A stretch of DNA of 64,000 nt from Agrococcus sp. ProA11 (GTDB taxonomy: Bacteria > Actinomycetota > Actinomycetes > Actinomycetales > Microbacteriaceae): the NCBI RefSeq assembly GCF_039880525.1, contig NZ_CP156989.1, positions 1,798,001-1,862,000 on the forward strand, given 5' to 3'. This document shows positions 53,970-64,000 of the stretch, in pieces. Position 1 is the first letter of the stretch, and each line of letters starts with the position of its first letter. Both the position numbers and the translations under genes were made by a program. The notes under the pieces were generated by a model. It was not told the origin of the DNA. It searched no databases and saw only the letters and a list, made by a program, of their open reading frames with translations.

Positions 53970-55500
53970 GATGACTATCTTCCTTCCAGACTCGAAAGGA
54001 ACCGGCATCAAACAGGGGACGGTTCAGGGTGGTGGTGAAGCGTGGGCCTTGGGGCTCGGGGTCGTCGCGGATGGTGTCGCCGAGGGGGCTGGTCCATTCG
54101 AGGACGCCGCCTGCGAGTTGTTGGACGGTCCAGCGGGTGGCGTGCTTCATGGTGTGGTGGCGCCGGCAGAGGTGAGCGAGGTTGGTGAGGGCGGTGGTGC
54201 CGCCGTTGGCGTAGGCGCGGGTGTGGTCGGTGTCGGCGCGGGTGACGGGGTGGTTGCAGCCGGGCCAGCGGCAGCGGCCATCGCGGGCTTTCAGCCAGCG
54301 GCGCATGGCGCGGGTGGGCTGGTAGGTGTCGACGGTGATGGGGATGCCGGTGACCGGGTGGAGGAAGAGCCGCTCCCAGGTGACCGTGTCGGTGGCGAGG
54401 TCACGGATGGTGTCGGGGTCGACCAGGATGCGGCCGTCGAGCATGGCCGGAAACCGCAGCTCTGGATCCGACTCGCCCTCGCCGTCGGCCCCGCCGGCGC
54501 CGGCATTGAGCGGGTCATCGCGGAGGAGGGCGGTGGCGGGGATGGTGACGGCGATGGTGGCGGTGAACGCGGAGACGCCGGTGAGGTCTTCTGGCACCTG
54601 CCCGCACAGCAGCAGTTCGAGGAACGCGTCGGCGCGATATTGGTCGAACGTGCGCGGATCGTCCTTCGCCTTCCCTCGCGCGGCCTGGGTGAGCCGGTCG
54701 AAGACGCCGTAGCCGAACGCGGCGGGCACGCGCGCGCCGATGTCGACCATGCCGTCGCCGGCGTCGGACACCCACGCCGCCCTCTGCTCGCGGGCGGCGT
54801 CGAACCGCTGCTGCAGCGGCGCGGTGAGGACCCGGTCTACGATCCGGGGCGCACGCGAGCGCAGCTGGCCGGGCGTGGTCCGCTCTGCCAGCTCCACGAG
54901 CTCGGCCTCGATGCGGGTTCTGTCGGTCGCGGAGACGGCGTCGTCGAGGCGCAGCGTGCGGGTGGCCTGCTCGATGGTGCGCAGGTGCCCGGCGGTGATG
55001 CGGCCGGCCTTGTGGGCCTCGTGCGCGGCGGGGAGTTCGTGCACGAGCTGCCAGGCGCCGGTCATGCGCTGCTCGATCGTGCGGTCGGACAGGTGCAGCT
55101 CGGCCGCGAGCACCGACGCGCTCTCGCGGCGCGCGGTGTCGATGTTGCCGCCGGCGGCGAGTACCGCCGACAGGCGCGCGGCGAGGACCTCCCGCTGCTC
55201 CGCCTCCAGCCGGGCCGTCTGCGCCTCCAGCGCCCGCATGCGGCCCACGAACGCGGCCTCGGCCCGCAGATGGGCGGTGTAGTCCGACTCGGCAGGGCCC
55301 GGCAGCTGCGGCACCATCATGCGGCCCGCGACCACCGCGTCGAGCTCGTCGTCGGACAGCGCCGCGAGCCGCTCACCCCACTCCCGGTCGTAGGCATCCA
55401 GCGACGCCTGCAGCTCGGCCGCGGTGTGACCGAAGGGGTCGATCGCGCCCGCGCGGACCGCGGCGATGTAGTCCTCGCCATCGATCTCCCGGGTGTCCAT
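53902..55500 (-). CDS. DUF222/HNH endonuclease protein with its tail replaced by IS sequence
   Basis: A DUF222 (13E12-type) protein with a C-terminal HNH nuclease motif (CRWPGCNHPVTRADTDHTRAYANGG...LCRRHHTMKH), a family abundant in actinobacteria and of unclear role. The DUF222 helical domain covers about residues 50-330. After RFTTT the original 28-residue ending is lost; the frame now runs 42 codons into the insertion element and stops at 53902. The HNH motif is intact, so the chimera may still be active. Start ATG 55500; GTG 55545 is an alternative. Confidence 0.85.
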   Translation of the reverse strand: MDTREIDGEDYIAAVRAGAIDPFGHTAAELQASLDAYDREWGERLAALSDDELDAVVAGRMMVPQLPGPAESDYTAHLRAEAAFVGRMRALEAQTARLEAEQREVLAARLSAVLAAGGNIDTARRESASVLAAELHLSDRTIEQRMTGAWQLVHELPAAHEAHKAGRITAGHLRTIEQATRTLRLDDAVSATDRTRIEAELVELAERTTPGQLRSRAPRIVDRVLTAPLQQRFDAAREQRAAWVSDAGDGMVDIGARVPAAFGYGVFDRLTQAARGKAKDDPRTFDQYRADAFLELLLCGQVPEDLTGVSAFTATIAVTIPATALLRDDPLNAGAGGADGEGESDPELRFPAMLDGRILVDPDTIRDLATDTVTWERLFLHPVTGIPITVDTYQPTRAMRRWLKARDGRCRWPGCNHPVTRADTDHTRAYANGGTTALTNLAHLCRRHHTMKHATRWTVQQLAGGVLEWTSPLGDTIRDDPEPQGPRFTTTLNRPLFDAGSFRVWKEDSHHAEADPGGDEAASDPARARPSR

Positions 55501-55566
55501 GGGCGAAGGAGACCATGGGCCACTGACATGGGACGGGTTGTCCACAGGGGGCCGGTCACGGGTACC

Positions 55567-55633
55567 GGTCTCGTGACGCGCGCGCCTGCGGCGCGCGCTC
55601 CTCGACCTACGGGGGAGGTGCGCTCCTCGACCT
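55567..55633. repeat. dispersed palindromic repeat, copy F plus a half copy
   Basis: A full copy (55567-55608, arms GCGCGCGC/GCGCGCGC around CCTGCG) followed by a lone right half GCGCTCCTCGACCT (55620-55633). It lies between yaaA and the HNH gene and could terminate the atp-yaaA transcript. Confidence 0.85.
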
Positions 55634-55644
55634 GCGGAGGGGGG

Positions 55645-56376
55645 TTAGGCGGGGGCGAGGCGGGGGTCGTGGACGGTGAGGCGCACGCCGGTGGTGGTGC
55701 GCGACAGCGGCACGTCGGCCGACTCGGCCCAGGACACCAGCGCATCTGCGGAGTCCGCCTGGGCGCCCGCCTGCGCGAGGGCACGCACGAACGCACCCTT
55801 GCCCGCCTTGTTCCAGTGGTTCAGCGCCGCACCATCGGGCGCGACGACGTCCACCGGCACAGCGGCCGGCACCGGCGCGAGCTGCGCGTAGGCCTTCGAC
55901 CGCAGATCGAGCGCGAAGCCCTCGATCACGTGACCGGCGTCCGACCACAGCTCGCGCATCCGCTCCCCCGGCAGCTTCGAGGTCGCCGAGACCTTGTAGG
56001 CCGGGATCGGGTCGGATGCGCGCACGAAGCCGAACAGGGCCGACTGGATCACGACATGGGCATCGACCCAGGCGCGCTCCTCCGGGGCGAGCGAGGCTGC
56101 ATCGAGGGCATCGAACAGCACGCCCGTGTAGCGCTCGATGGCGGGCATCGTCGGCGAGGTGCGCACGGCGGCGTTGTCAGCCGCGGCGCGCGCCTTCGCG
56201 GGCGTCGAGACGTCCTGCCCCGCTGCGACCAGGCGGTCGAGCGCTGCCAGTGCCCGGGAACGGGCGACGGCCAGCCCGGGGAATCCCAGATTGGGAAGAC
56301 CCTGGCTGGCCGTCGTGAGGCTAGCGCCGATCCCGCCTGCCGCTTTCGTCTCGCTGGGCGGCAGCAGGACGATCAC
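55645..56376 (-). CDS. yaaA: peroxide stress protein YaaA (DUF328/UPF0246)
   Basis: A 243-residue YaaA-family protein. YaaA lowers intracellular iron and protects DNA during peroxide stress in E. coli. The N-terminal IVLLPPSETKAAGG motif, the ERYTGVLFDALDAA region and the DLRSKAYAQLAP and KAGKGAFVRAL motifs are visible. GTG 56376 overlaps the atpC stop (GTGA), so it is translated as the last gene of the ATP synthase operon. Confidence 0.92.
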   Translation of the reverse strand: MIVLLPPSETKAAGGIGASLTTASQGLPNLGFPGLAVARSRALAALDRLVAAGQDVSTPAKARAAADNAAVRTSPTMPAIERYTGVLFDALDAASLAPEERAWVDAHVVIQSALFGFVRASDPIPAYKVSATSKLPGERMRELWSDAGHVIEGFALDLRSKAYAQLAPVPAAVPVDVVAPDGAALNHWNKAGKGAFVRALAQAGAQADSADALVSWAESADVPLSRTTTGVRLTVHDPRLAPA

Positions 56377-56632
56377 GCGAGCTTGGCGTTCCGAGCGACG
56401 ATCTCGACGCGGTCGTGGTCGACCGAGAGGAAGCCGTCGGCAGCGTCGACGCGGTGCACGGTGCCCGAGGCGTCGGTCACGCGGACCTGACCCTCATCGG
56501 CGAGCACGGCGAGCACCGGCTCGTGACCCGCCAGGATGCCGATCTCGCCCTCGGTGGTCTTGGCGATGACCTGCGAGGCCTCGCCGGTCCAGACCTCGTC
56601 CTCGGCGGAGACAATGCTGACGGTGAGCGGCA

Positions 56633-56633
<1 letters not shown>
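56373..56633 (-). CDS. atpC: ATP synthase epsilon subunit, short form
   Basis: An 86-residue epsilon subunit that has the N-terminal beta barrel (LTVSIVSAEDEVWTGEASQVIAKTTEGEIGILAGHEP) but stops at IVARNAKLA, without the C-terminal helical hairpin that inhibits the enzyme in E. coli and Bacillus (about 135 residues). It connects the rotor gamma subunit to the c ring. ATG 56633 overlaps the atpD stop (TGATG). Confidence 0.95.
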
Positions 56634-58114
<1,481 letters not shown>

Positions 58115-58999
58115 CTACTTCGCCGAGGCGAGGGCGTCCGCGCCGCCCACGATCTCGGAGATCTGCGTCGTGATCTCGGCCTGTCGCGCATTGTTGCGCA
58201 GGCGGGTGTAGTCGGTGATGAGCTTGTCGGCGTTGTCGGAGGCCGACTTCATCGCCTTCTGCGTGGCGGCCTGCTTGGCGGCAGCCGACTGCAGCAGCGC
58301 GTTGAAGATGCGGCTCTCGACGTAGACCGGCAGCAGTGCGTCGAGCACCTGGGCCGGCTCGGGCTCGAACTCGTACAGCGGGAGGTGCTCGGCAGTGCTG
58401 GCGTCCTCCGCCTCCACGACCTCGAGGGGCAGCAGGCGGACCGACGTCGGGTCCTGCGTCATCATGCTGACGAAGCGGTTGTAGACGACGTGGATCTCGT
58501 CGACCTGCTCCGAGACGTATGCCTCGAGCACCGCCTCCGCGATCTCCTGCGCGACCTCGGGCGTCGGGACATCGGAGATGCCCGTCCACTCCCTGATGTA
58601 GGGGCGCTGGCGGAACTTGAAGTAGCCGACGGCCTTGTTGCCGATCAGGTAGTGGTCGACCTCCTTGCCCTCAGACTCAAGCTTCGCCCGCAGCTCGCCC
58701 ACCTCGCGGATGATCTGCGAGTTGAACGCTCCTGCAAGGCCGCGGTCGCTCGTCAGGACGACGATCGCGGCACGCTTGAGCTCATCGCGCTCGACGGTTA
58801 GCGGGTGCGCCTCGTTCGAGTACGTGGCGACCGCGCTGACGGCGCGCGTGAGCGCGCGAGCGTACGGGTTCGACGCCTTCACGCGCACGAGTGCCTTCTG
58901 GATGCGCGATGCAGCGATGAGCTCCATCGCCTTCGTGATCTTCTTGGTCGACTGCGCAGACTTGATCTTCTGCGTATAGACCCGGAGCTGGGCTCCCAT
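58115..58999 (-). CDS. atpG: ATP synthase gamma subunit
   Basis: The 294-residue rotor shaft. The N-terminal helix [31 protein letters not shown] and C-terminal helix [39 protein letters not shown] are the conserved coiled coil inside the alpha/beta ring; [13 protein letters not shown] is also conserved. ATG 58999 has AAGGAGG upstream. A short acidic insertion ([12 protein letters not shown]) occurs in the middle. Confidence 0.98.
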   Translation of the reverse strand: MGAQLRVYTQKIKSAQSTKKITKAMELIAASRIQKALVRVKASNPYARALTRAVSAVATYSNEAHPLTVERDELKRAAIVVLTSDRGLAGAFNSQIIREVGELRAKLESEGKEVDHYLIGNKAVGYFKFRQRPYIREWTGISDVPTPEVAQEIAEAVLEAYVSEQVDEIHVVYNRFVSMMTQDPTSVRLLPLEVVEAEDASTAEHLPLYEFEPEPAQVLDALLPVYVESRIFNALLQSAAAKQAATQKAMKSASDNADKLITDYTRLRNNARQAEITTQISEIVGGADALASAK

Positions 59000-59019
59000 G
59001 ACGCCTCCTTAAGCGTAGG

Positions 59020-60654
59020 TCAGCGACGACCCTTGACGATCTGCTCCTGGTTGACGTCCTCGACCATCGGGTTGTTGGCCTCGGTGCCGGGATCGGTGAT
59101 GCTCGGCGCATCCTTGCCCTGCCAGTTCTTGGCGAACTCGTCGACCTCGGACTCGAGCTGAGCCTTGGTCTCGTCGTCCAGCTTGGCGGCGTCGCGGATG
59201 GTGCCGAGCAGCGTGCTGTTGTTGCGCAGGTGCTCGAGCAGCTCGGACTCGAACTGCAGCACCTGGCTGACCTCGACGTCGTCGAACTTGCCGTTGGTGC
59301 CGGCCCAGATCGAGACGACCTGCTCCTCCACCGGGTACGGCGAGTACTGCGGCTGCTTCAGCAGCTCGGTGAGGCGAGCGCCGCGAGCGAGCTGACGACG
59401 CGACGTGGCGTCGAGGTCGGATGCGAACATCGCGAAGGCCTCGAGCGAGCGGTACTGGGCGAGCTCGAGCTTGAGCGTTCCGGAGACCGACTTGATCGAC
59501 TTGACCTGCGCGTCGCCACCGACTCGCGAGACCGAGATGCCCACATCGACCGCGGGACGCTGGTTGGCGTTGAACAGGTCGGACTGCAGGAAGATCTGGC
59601 CGTCGGTGATCGAGATCACGTTGGTCGGGATGTACGCCGAGACGTCGTTGGCCTTCGTCTCGATGATCGGCAGACCCGTCATCGAGCCGGCGCCGAGCTC
59701 GTCGGAGAGCTTCGCGCAGCGCTCGAGCAGACGCGAGTGCAGGTAGAAGACGTCACCCGGGTATGCCTCGCGGCCCGGCGGGCGGCGCAGCAGCAGCGAG
59801 ACGGCGCGGTAGGCCTCTGCCTGCTTGGACAGGTCATCGAAGATGATCAGGACGTGCTTGCCCTCGTACATCCAGTGCTGGCCGATGGCCGAGCCCGTGT
59901 AGGGGGCGAGGTACTTGAAGCCGGCCGGGTCGGAGGCGGGCGAGGCGACGATGGTGGTGTACTCCATCGCGCCGGCGTCCTCGAGGGCGCCCTTCACCGA
60001 GGCGATGGTCGAACCCTTCTGGCCGACGGCGACGTAGATGCAGCGCACCTGCTTGTTGACGTCGCCCGAATCCCAGTTGGCCTTCTGGTTGATGATCGTG
60101 TCGATCGCCAGTGCCGTCTTGCCGGTCTGGCGGTCGCCGATGATCAGCTGGCGCTGCCCGCGGCCGACGGGGATCATGGCGTCGATCGCCTTGATGCCGG
60201 TCTGCAGCGGCTCGTGCACCGACTTGCGCTGCATGACGCCGGGCGCCTGCAGCTCGAGGGCGCGACGGCCGCTCGACGCGATGTCGCCCAGGCCGTCGAT
60301 CGGCATGCCGAGCGGGTCGACGACGCGCCCGAGGTAGCCCTCGCCGATCGGGACGGAGAGGACCTCACCGGTGCGGGTCACCTCCATGCCGGCCACGATG
60401 CCGTCGAACTCACCGAGCACGACGACGCCGATCTCGGTCTCGTCCAGGTTCTGCGCGAGACCGAGGGTGCCGTCCGCGAAGCGGACGAGCTCGTTCGCCA
60501 TGACGCCGGGCAGGCCCTCGACGTGCGCGATGCCGTCGGCGGCGTCGAGGACGTGACCGACCTCGGCCGTCGTCGAGGTGGATGCCTCGTAGGACGAGAC
60601 GAAGTCGGCGAGGGCGCCCTTGATCTCGTCTGGGCTGATGGTGAGCTCTGACAT
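59020..60654 (-). CDS. atpA: ATP synthase alpha subunit
   Basis: The 544-residue non-catalytic F1 subunit. Walker [38 protein letters not shown], Walker [19 protein letters not shown] and [15 protein letters not shown] with the arginine finger are visible. ATG 60654 follows GGAAGA. It has the short C-terminal extension ([20 protein letters not shown]) common in Actinobacteria. Confidence 0.99.
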   Translation of the reverse strand: MSELTISPDEIKGALADFVSSYEASTSTTAEVGHVLDAADGIAHVEGLPGVMANELVRFADGTLGLAQNLDETEIGVVVLGEFDGIVAGMEVTRTGEVLSVPIGEGYLGRVVDPLGMPIDGLGDIASSGRRALELQAPGVMQRKSVHEPLQTGIKAIDAMIPVGRGQRQLIIGDRQTGKTALAIDTIINQKANWDSGDVNKQVRCIYVAVGQKGSTIASVKGALEDAGAMEYTTIVASPASDPAGFKYLAPYTGSAIGQHWMYEGKHVLIIFDDLSKQAEAYRAVSLLLRRPPGREAYPGDVFYLHSRLLERCAKLSDELGAGSMTGLPIIETKANDVSAYIPTNVISITDGQIFLQSDLFNANQRPAVDVGISVSRVGGDAQVKSIKSVSGTLKLELAQYRSLEAFAMFASDLDATSRRQLARGARLTELLKQPQYSPYPVEEQVVSIWAGTNGKFDDVEVSQVLQFESELLEHLRNNSTLLGTIRDAAKLDDETKAQLESEVDEFAKNWQGKDAPSITDPGTEANNPMVEDVNQEQIVKGRR

Positions 60655-60680
60655 GTGTCTTCCTCTTTGGGGCTTTCGAC

Positions 60681-61466
60681 CTAGCCGAGCTTCAGGCGGA
60701 GGTCGGTGAACTTGGAACGGACGGTGCCGTCGATGATGTCGTCGCCGATCGCGACGCGGAGTCCGCCAAGGACTGCCGGGTCGACGATCTGCTGCAGCTG
60801 CAGCGAGCGGCCGTACTGCTGCTCGAGGCCGACGCGGAGTCGGTCGAGCTGCCCGGCCGGGATCTCACGAGCCGTCGTGACGGTCGCGAGCGAGCGGCCG
60901 GCGGCCGAGGCCACCTCCGTGGCCGCACCGCGGAGCAGCGCGCCGATGCGACGGCCGCGCGGTGTGCGCACGAGGTGCTCGAGGATCGTCGCGGCGGCGT
61001 CGCTCGACTTGCCCGCGAGCAGGCGCTCCACGAGCCGTGCCTTGTCGTCGCCCGAGCCGCGCAGGCCGCCGAGGGCCAGCTCCAGCTCGGGGTCGGACGC
61101 GACGATCCGCTGGAAGGAGGCGATCTCACCCGCGACATCCGCGTTCCCCGCAGCCTGGACGGCGACGCGGATGCCCGCGCTGTCGATCGCGGTGAGGATG
61201 TCGTCGGCGCTCGACCAGCGCTGGCGGGCCAGGTGCGCGACGATCGAGACCGTCGCAGACCCCAGCTGCCCGAGCACGCGCTCGGCCAGGGCCGCACGCG
61301 CATCCGGCGTCGAGACCGAGTCGGCGAGCGCGGAGAGCACCTGCGGGCTGCGCTCGATGGCGCGCGAGGCTCGGAAGAGCTCCCGTGCGTCCTCGAGCCC
61401 GGCCTGGGGCTGCGCCCGGAGCGCCTCGTCGATGCCGGCTCGTGCCTGGCTGGTCGCGCTGCCCAC
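60681..61466 (-). CDS. atpH: ATP synthase delta subunit
   Basis: The 261-residue stator subunit that joins F1 to the b subunit, with the N-terminal helical bundle and the conserved C-terminal signature [57 protein letters not shown]. It is longer than the 177-residue E. coli form, as in other actinobacteria. GTG 61466 overlaps the atpF stop by one base. Confidence 0.96.
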   Translation of the reverse strand: MGSATSQARAGIDEALRAQPQAGLEDARELFRASRAIERSPQVLSALADSVSTPDARAALAERVLGQLGSATVSIVAHLARQRWSSADDILTAIDSAGIRVAVQAAGNADVAGEIASFQRIVASDPELELALGGLRGSGDDKARLVERLLAGKSSDAAATILEHLVRTPRGRRIGALLRGAATEVASAAGRSLATVTTAREIPAGQLDRLRVGLEQQYGRSLQLQQIVDPAVLGGLRVAIGDDIIDGTVRSKFTDLRLKLG

Positions 61467-62011
61467 TAGTGCTTCGCTCCCTCGCGCTCGAGGTCAGCCA
61501 GGAAGCGATCGACGATGCTCGCCGAGCGCGCGTCGTCCATCGACTCGCCGACGACCTTCTCGCTGAGGTCGAGGGCGAGCGTGCCGACCTCGGACTTCAG
61601 CGAGGAGAACGCCGCCTGGCGCTCCTGCTCGATGCGCTGCTGCGCCTGCGCGGTGATGCGCTCGGCGTCCTCGACGGCACGTGCCTTGAGGTCGGCCTCG
61701 ATCTTGGCGGCGTCGGCGCGAGCCTTGTCCTTGATCTGCGACGCCTCGGCGCGAGCCTCCGCCAGCTGGGTGTTGTACGACTCCAGCGCGGCAGCGGCTT
61801 CGGCCTGCGCCTCCTCGGCCTTCTTGATGCCGCCCTCGATCGCTGCGGCGCGCTCGTCGAGCAGCGCCTGCATGCGAGGCAGGACGACCTTCCAGAAGAT
61901 GGCGAGCAGGACGATGAAGACGACCGCTGACCAGAGGATGTCGTAGAAGGCGGGCAGCAGAGGATTCTGTGTCGCCTCCTCTTCCGCCATCCGGAGTGCA
62001 GTTCTCATCAT
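61466..62011 (-). CDS. atpF: ATP synthase b subunit
   Basis: The 181-residue peripheral stalk: one N-terminal transmembrane helix (PAFYDILWSAVVFIVLLAIFWKVVLP) then a long charged helix (RAAAIEGGIKKAEEAQAEAAAAL...) for dimerisation and delta binding. ATG 62011 is chosen; the in-frame ATG codons at 62008 and 61990 are possible. Confidence 0.96.
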   Translation of the reverse strand: MMRTALRMAEEEATQNPLLPAFYDILWSAVVFIVLLAIFWKVVLPRMQALLDERAAAIEGGIKKAEEAQAEAAAALESYNTQLAEARAEASQIKDKARADAAKIEADLKARAVEDAERITAQAQQRIEQERQAAFSSLKSEVGTLALDLSEKVVGESMDDARSASIVDRFLADLEREGAKH

Positions 62012-62018
62012 CAGTGGC

Positions 62019-63126
<1,108 letters not shown>

Positions 63127-63291
63127 CAAGGCGTTCAGCGTTTCTTCCTCAACCTCATGGCGCCTGGCGCCGGTTCGACGTCGTCACACCCCCTCGCGCA
63201 GCCAGGCTCTCAGAAGAGCGGCGCATCGGGGGGGAGCACTCAGAACACTACCAGAGCGGTGTCGCGCGGTCGGCCACTTCGCTCGCCACGT
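63127..63291. other. gap between the AtpI-like gene and atpB
   Basis: 165 bases without a gene. It probably holds an atp promoter, but I see no convincing -35/-10 pair or strong hairpin. The atpB start has only a weak Shine-Dalgarno sequence. Confidence 0.3.
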
Positions 63292-63753
63292 TCACGCGCG
63301 GGCGCCGGATGCAGGGCGGCCCTGCGTCTCGTCGTCGGCGTCGCTGTCGATCGTCGGCTGGCGGCTCGTGGCGATCACGATCACGTCGATGGCGAGCGAT
63401 CCCAGCACGGCCGCGAGCAGCGACCCGAAGGCGACGCCACGGTGCAGCCACTCCTGCCCGCCGAGCACGAAGACGAGCACGATGAACAGCACGAACTTCA
63501 GCAGCCAGCCGCCCAGCACGATCCCGAAGAACGCGCCCGAGACCATCTCGCCCTTCGACACCTTCAGCGCCAGCATGATGCTGCCGGCGGTGAGCATGCA
63601 GAAGACGATCGCGAGCGCGGTGCCGACCAGCGCCGACGCGAGGCCCGCGCCTGCGGCCAGGAACCATCCGACGACACCGCCGACCAGCGCGACCGCCGCG
63701 GCGAGGACGCCGCCCCACAGCAGGATGCGCTGCATGATCTGGGTCGTGTTCAC
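63292..63753 (-). CDS. AtpI-like membrane protein
   Basis: A 153-residue protein with four transmembrane segments (about 8-30, 35-58, 70-95 and 105-125) and a polar tail, directly before atpB. Position, size and the GEMVSGAFFGIVLGGWLLKFVLF segment fit the AtpI/UncI-like proteins that help assemble the c ring or carry Mg2+. GTG 63753 overlaps the upstream stop (GTGA). Similarity to E. coli AtpI is weak, so the name is by position and layout. Confidence 0.7.
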   Translation of the reverse strand: MNTTQIMQRILLWGGVLAAAVALVGGVVGWFLAAGAGLASALVGTALAIVFCMLTAGSIMLALKVSKGEMVSGAFFGIVLGGWLLKFVLFIVLVFVLGGQEWLHRGVAFGSLLAAVLGSLAIDVIVIATSRQPTIDSDADDETQGRPASGARA

Positions 63754-64000
63754 CGGGTGTCTCCCTGCGGCTCGGCCTGCGTGTCGACGCGGACGTCGAT
63801 CTCGGTCGGTTCGATCTTCCCATGCGGCGAGCGCCGTTCGCGCATCACCCGTCGCGTCGTGCGCCAGACGCGCTTGCTGACCGGGGCTGCCGTGAGCAGC
63901 GCGGAGAGCAGGAAGCCGACGAGCATCACGCCGACCGCGACCCACCACGGCCAGATCAGGAAGAGCAGGCAGCCGGCGGAGACCACCGTCGTCCAGGTGT
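63750..64000 (-). CDS. small membrane protein, 5' end outside the window
   Basis: The visible part has two hydrophobic segments (VVSAGCLLFLIWPWWVAVGVMLVGFLLSALL) and a basic, then acidic tail (TTRRVMRERRSPHGKIEPTE). The frame is open to the window edge, so the true start may lie beyond 64000; GTG 63986 is the last candidate inside. It overlaps the AtpI-like gene and is probably part of the atp operon. I do not recognise the family. Confidence 0.6.
   Translation of the reverse strand, partial: TWTTVVSAGCLLFLIWPWWVAVGVMLVGFLLSALLTAAPVSKRVWRTTRRVMRERRSPHGKIEPTEIDVRVDTQAEPQGDTR

Larger units (their letters stand above)
52687..54026 (-). mobile_element. IS3-family insertion sequence, complete (1340 bp)
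   Basis: The element has imperfect 24-bp terminal inverted repeats (52687-52710 and 54003-54026; the outer 12, TGAACCGTCCCC, are identical), two overlapping transposase frames and a 3-bp GGG target duplication on both sides. It is inserted in the 3' end of the DUF222/HNH gene. All parts look intact, so it may still be active. Confidence 0.93.

Noticed and set aside
53990-56490. An 840-codon plus-strand gene over the HNH and yaaA genes
   Set aside because: Gly/Val-rich shadow of the DUF222/HNH gene, which has a clear HNH motif on the minus strand.

Overview
This window is a chromosomal segment from a very GC-rich actinobacterium. It most likely belongs to Microbacteriaceae, judging by the gene families and order: infB-ylxR-nusA, proS, an ispG/rip1/dxr neighbourhood, a DUF222/HNH gene, and the atpBEFHAGDC operon. 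I cannot name the genus from the sequence. Nearly every base lies in a gene. I see no tRNA, rRNA or CRISPR array, and no gene-free stretch longer than 300 bases. Many genes seem to be transcribed without a leader: a TANNNT -10 hexamer sits 6-8 bases before the start codon, with no Shine-Dalgarno sequence.

Layout. 1-2.6 kb: infB (5' part), ylxR and nusA on the minus strand, with nusA led by its own promoter and no rimP beside it. 2.8-6.1 kb: an amino-acid:cation symporter (+) and proS (-) converging on a strong hairpin. 6.1-11.2 kb: a Bat-like operon (MoxR, DUF58, a small membrane protein, two VWA proteins and a TPR-like protein). 11.3-18.8 kb: an MFS carrier, ispG, an RNase HI-DUF4440 fusion, rip1, a lysozyme-like membrane protein, dxr and an OsmC protein. 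18.9-21.3 kb: a GABA-type aminotransferase coupled to alanine dehydrogenase. 21.3-36.2 kb: a 15-kb minus-strand operon of a PP2C phosphatase, a Ser/Thr kinase with an external domain, a 1908-residue surface protein, MoxR, DUF58, a transglutaminase-fold protein lacking its catalytic Cys and His, and an EccC/EssC-like ATPase. 36.3-43.6 kb: an SQR-like flavoprotein, a DUF4192 protein, a CPH-type metal ATPase under a CsoR-like operator, a gamma-glutamyltransferase and an LCP protein. 43.6-52 kb: an aldo/keto reductase, then a five-gene unit (NAGPA-type glycosidase, GT2-GtrA, DUF4956, VTC, Cthe_2159-like lipoprotein) behind a two-component system. 52-55.5 kb: a TfoX-domain protein and an IS3-family element inserted in the 3' end of a DUF222/HNH gene. 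55.6-64 kb: yaaA, the whole ATP synthase operon, an AtpI-like protein and a partial membrane protein.

Two blocks look like under-described systems. In the 21-36 kb operon, phosphorylation control (kinase and phosphatase), a giant envelope protein, a MoxR-DUF58-transglutaminase-fold assembly module and a type VII-like motor are translationally linked, but no WXG100 substrate or other ESX component is in the window. In the 44-50 kb unit, VTC and DUF4956 (often found with CotH kinases) occur without CotH. They are joined instead to glycan-handling proteins and a beta-helix lipoprotein, which suggests an envelope polymer pathway. Both functions are inference.

A family of palindromic repeats (GGTCTCGTGACGCG...CGCTCCTCGACCT) lies between genes and, unusually, inside the RNase HI gene, where three copies are translated as the linker between its domains. 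All family assignments come from reading motifs; no database search was run.
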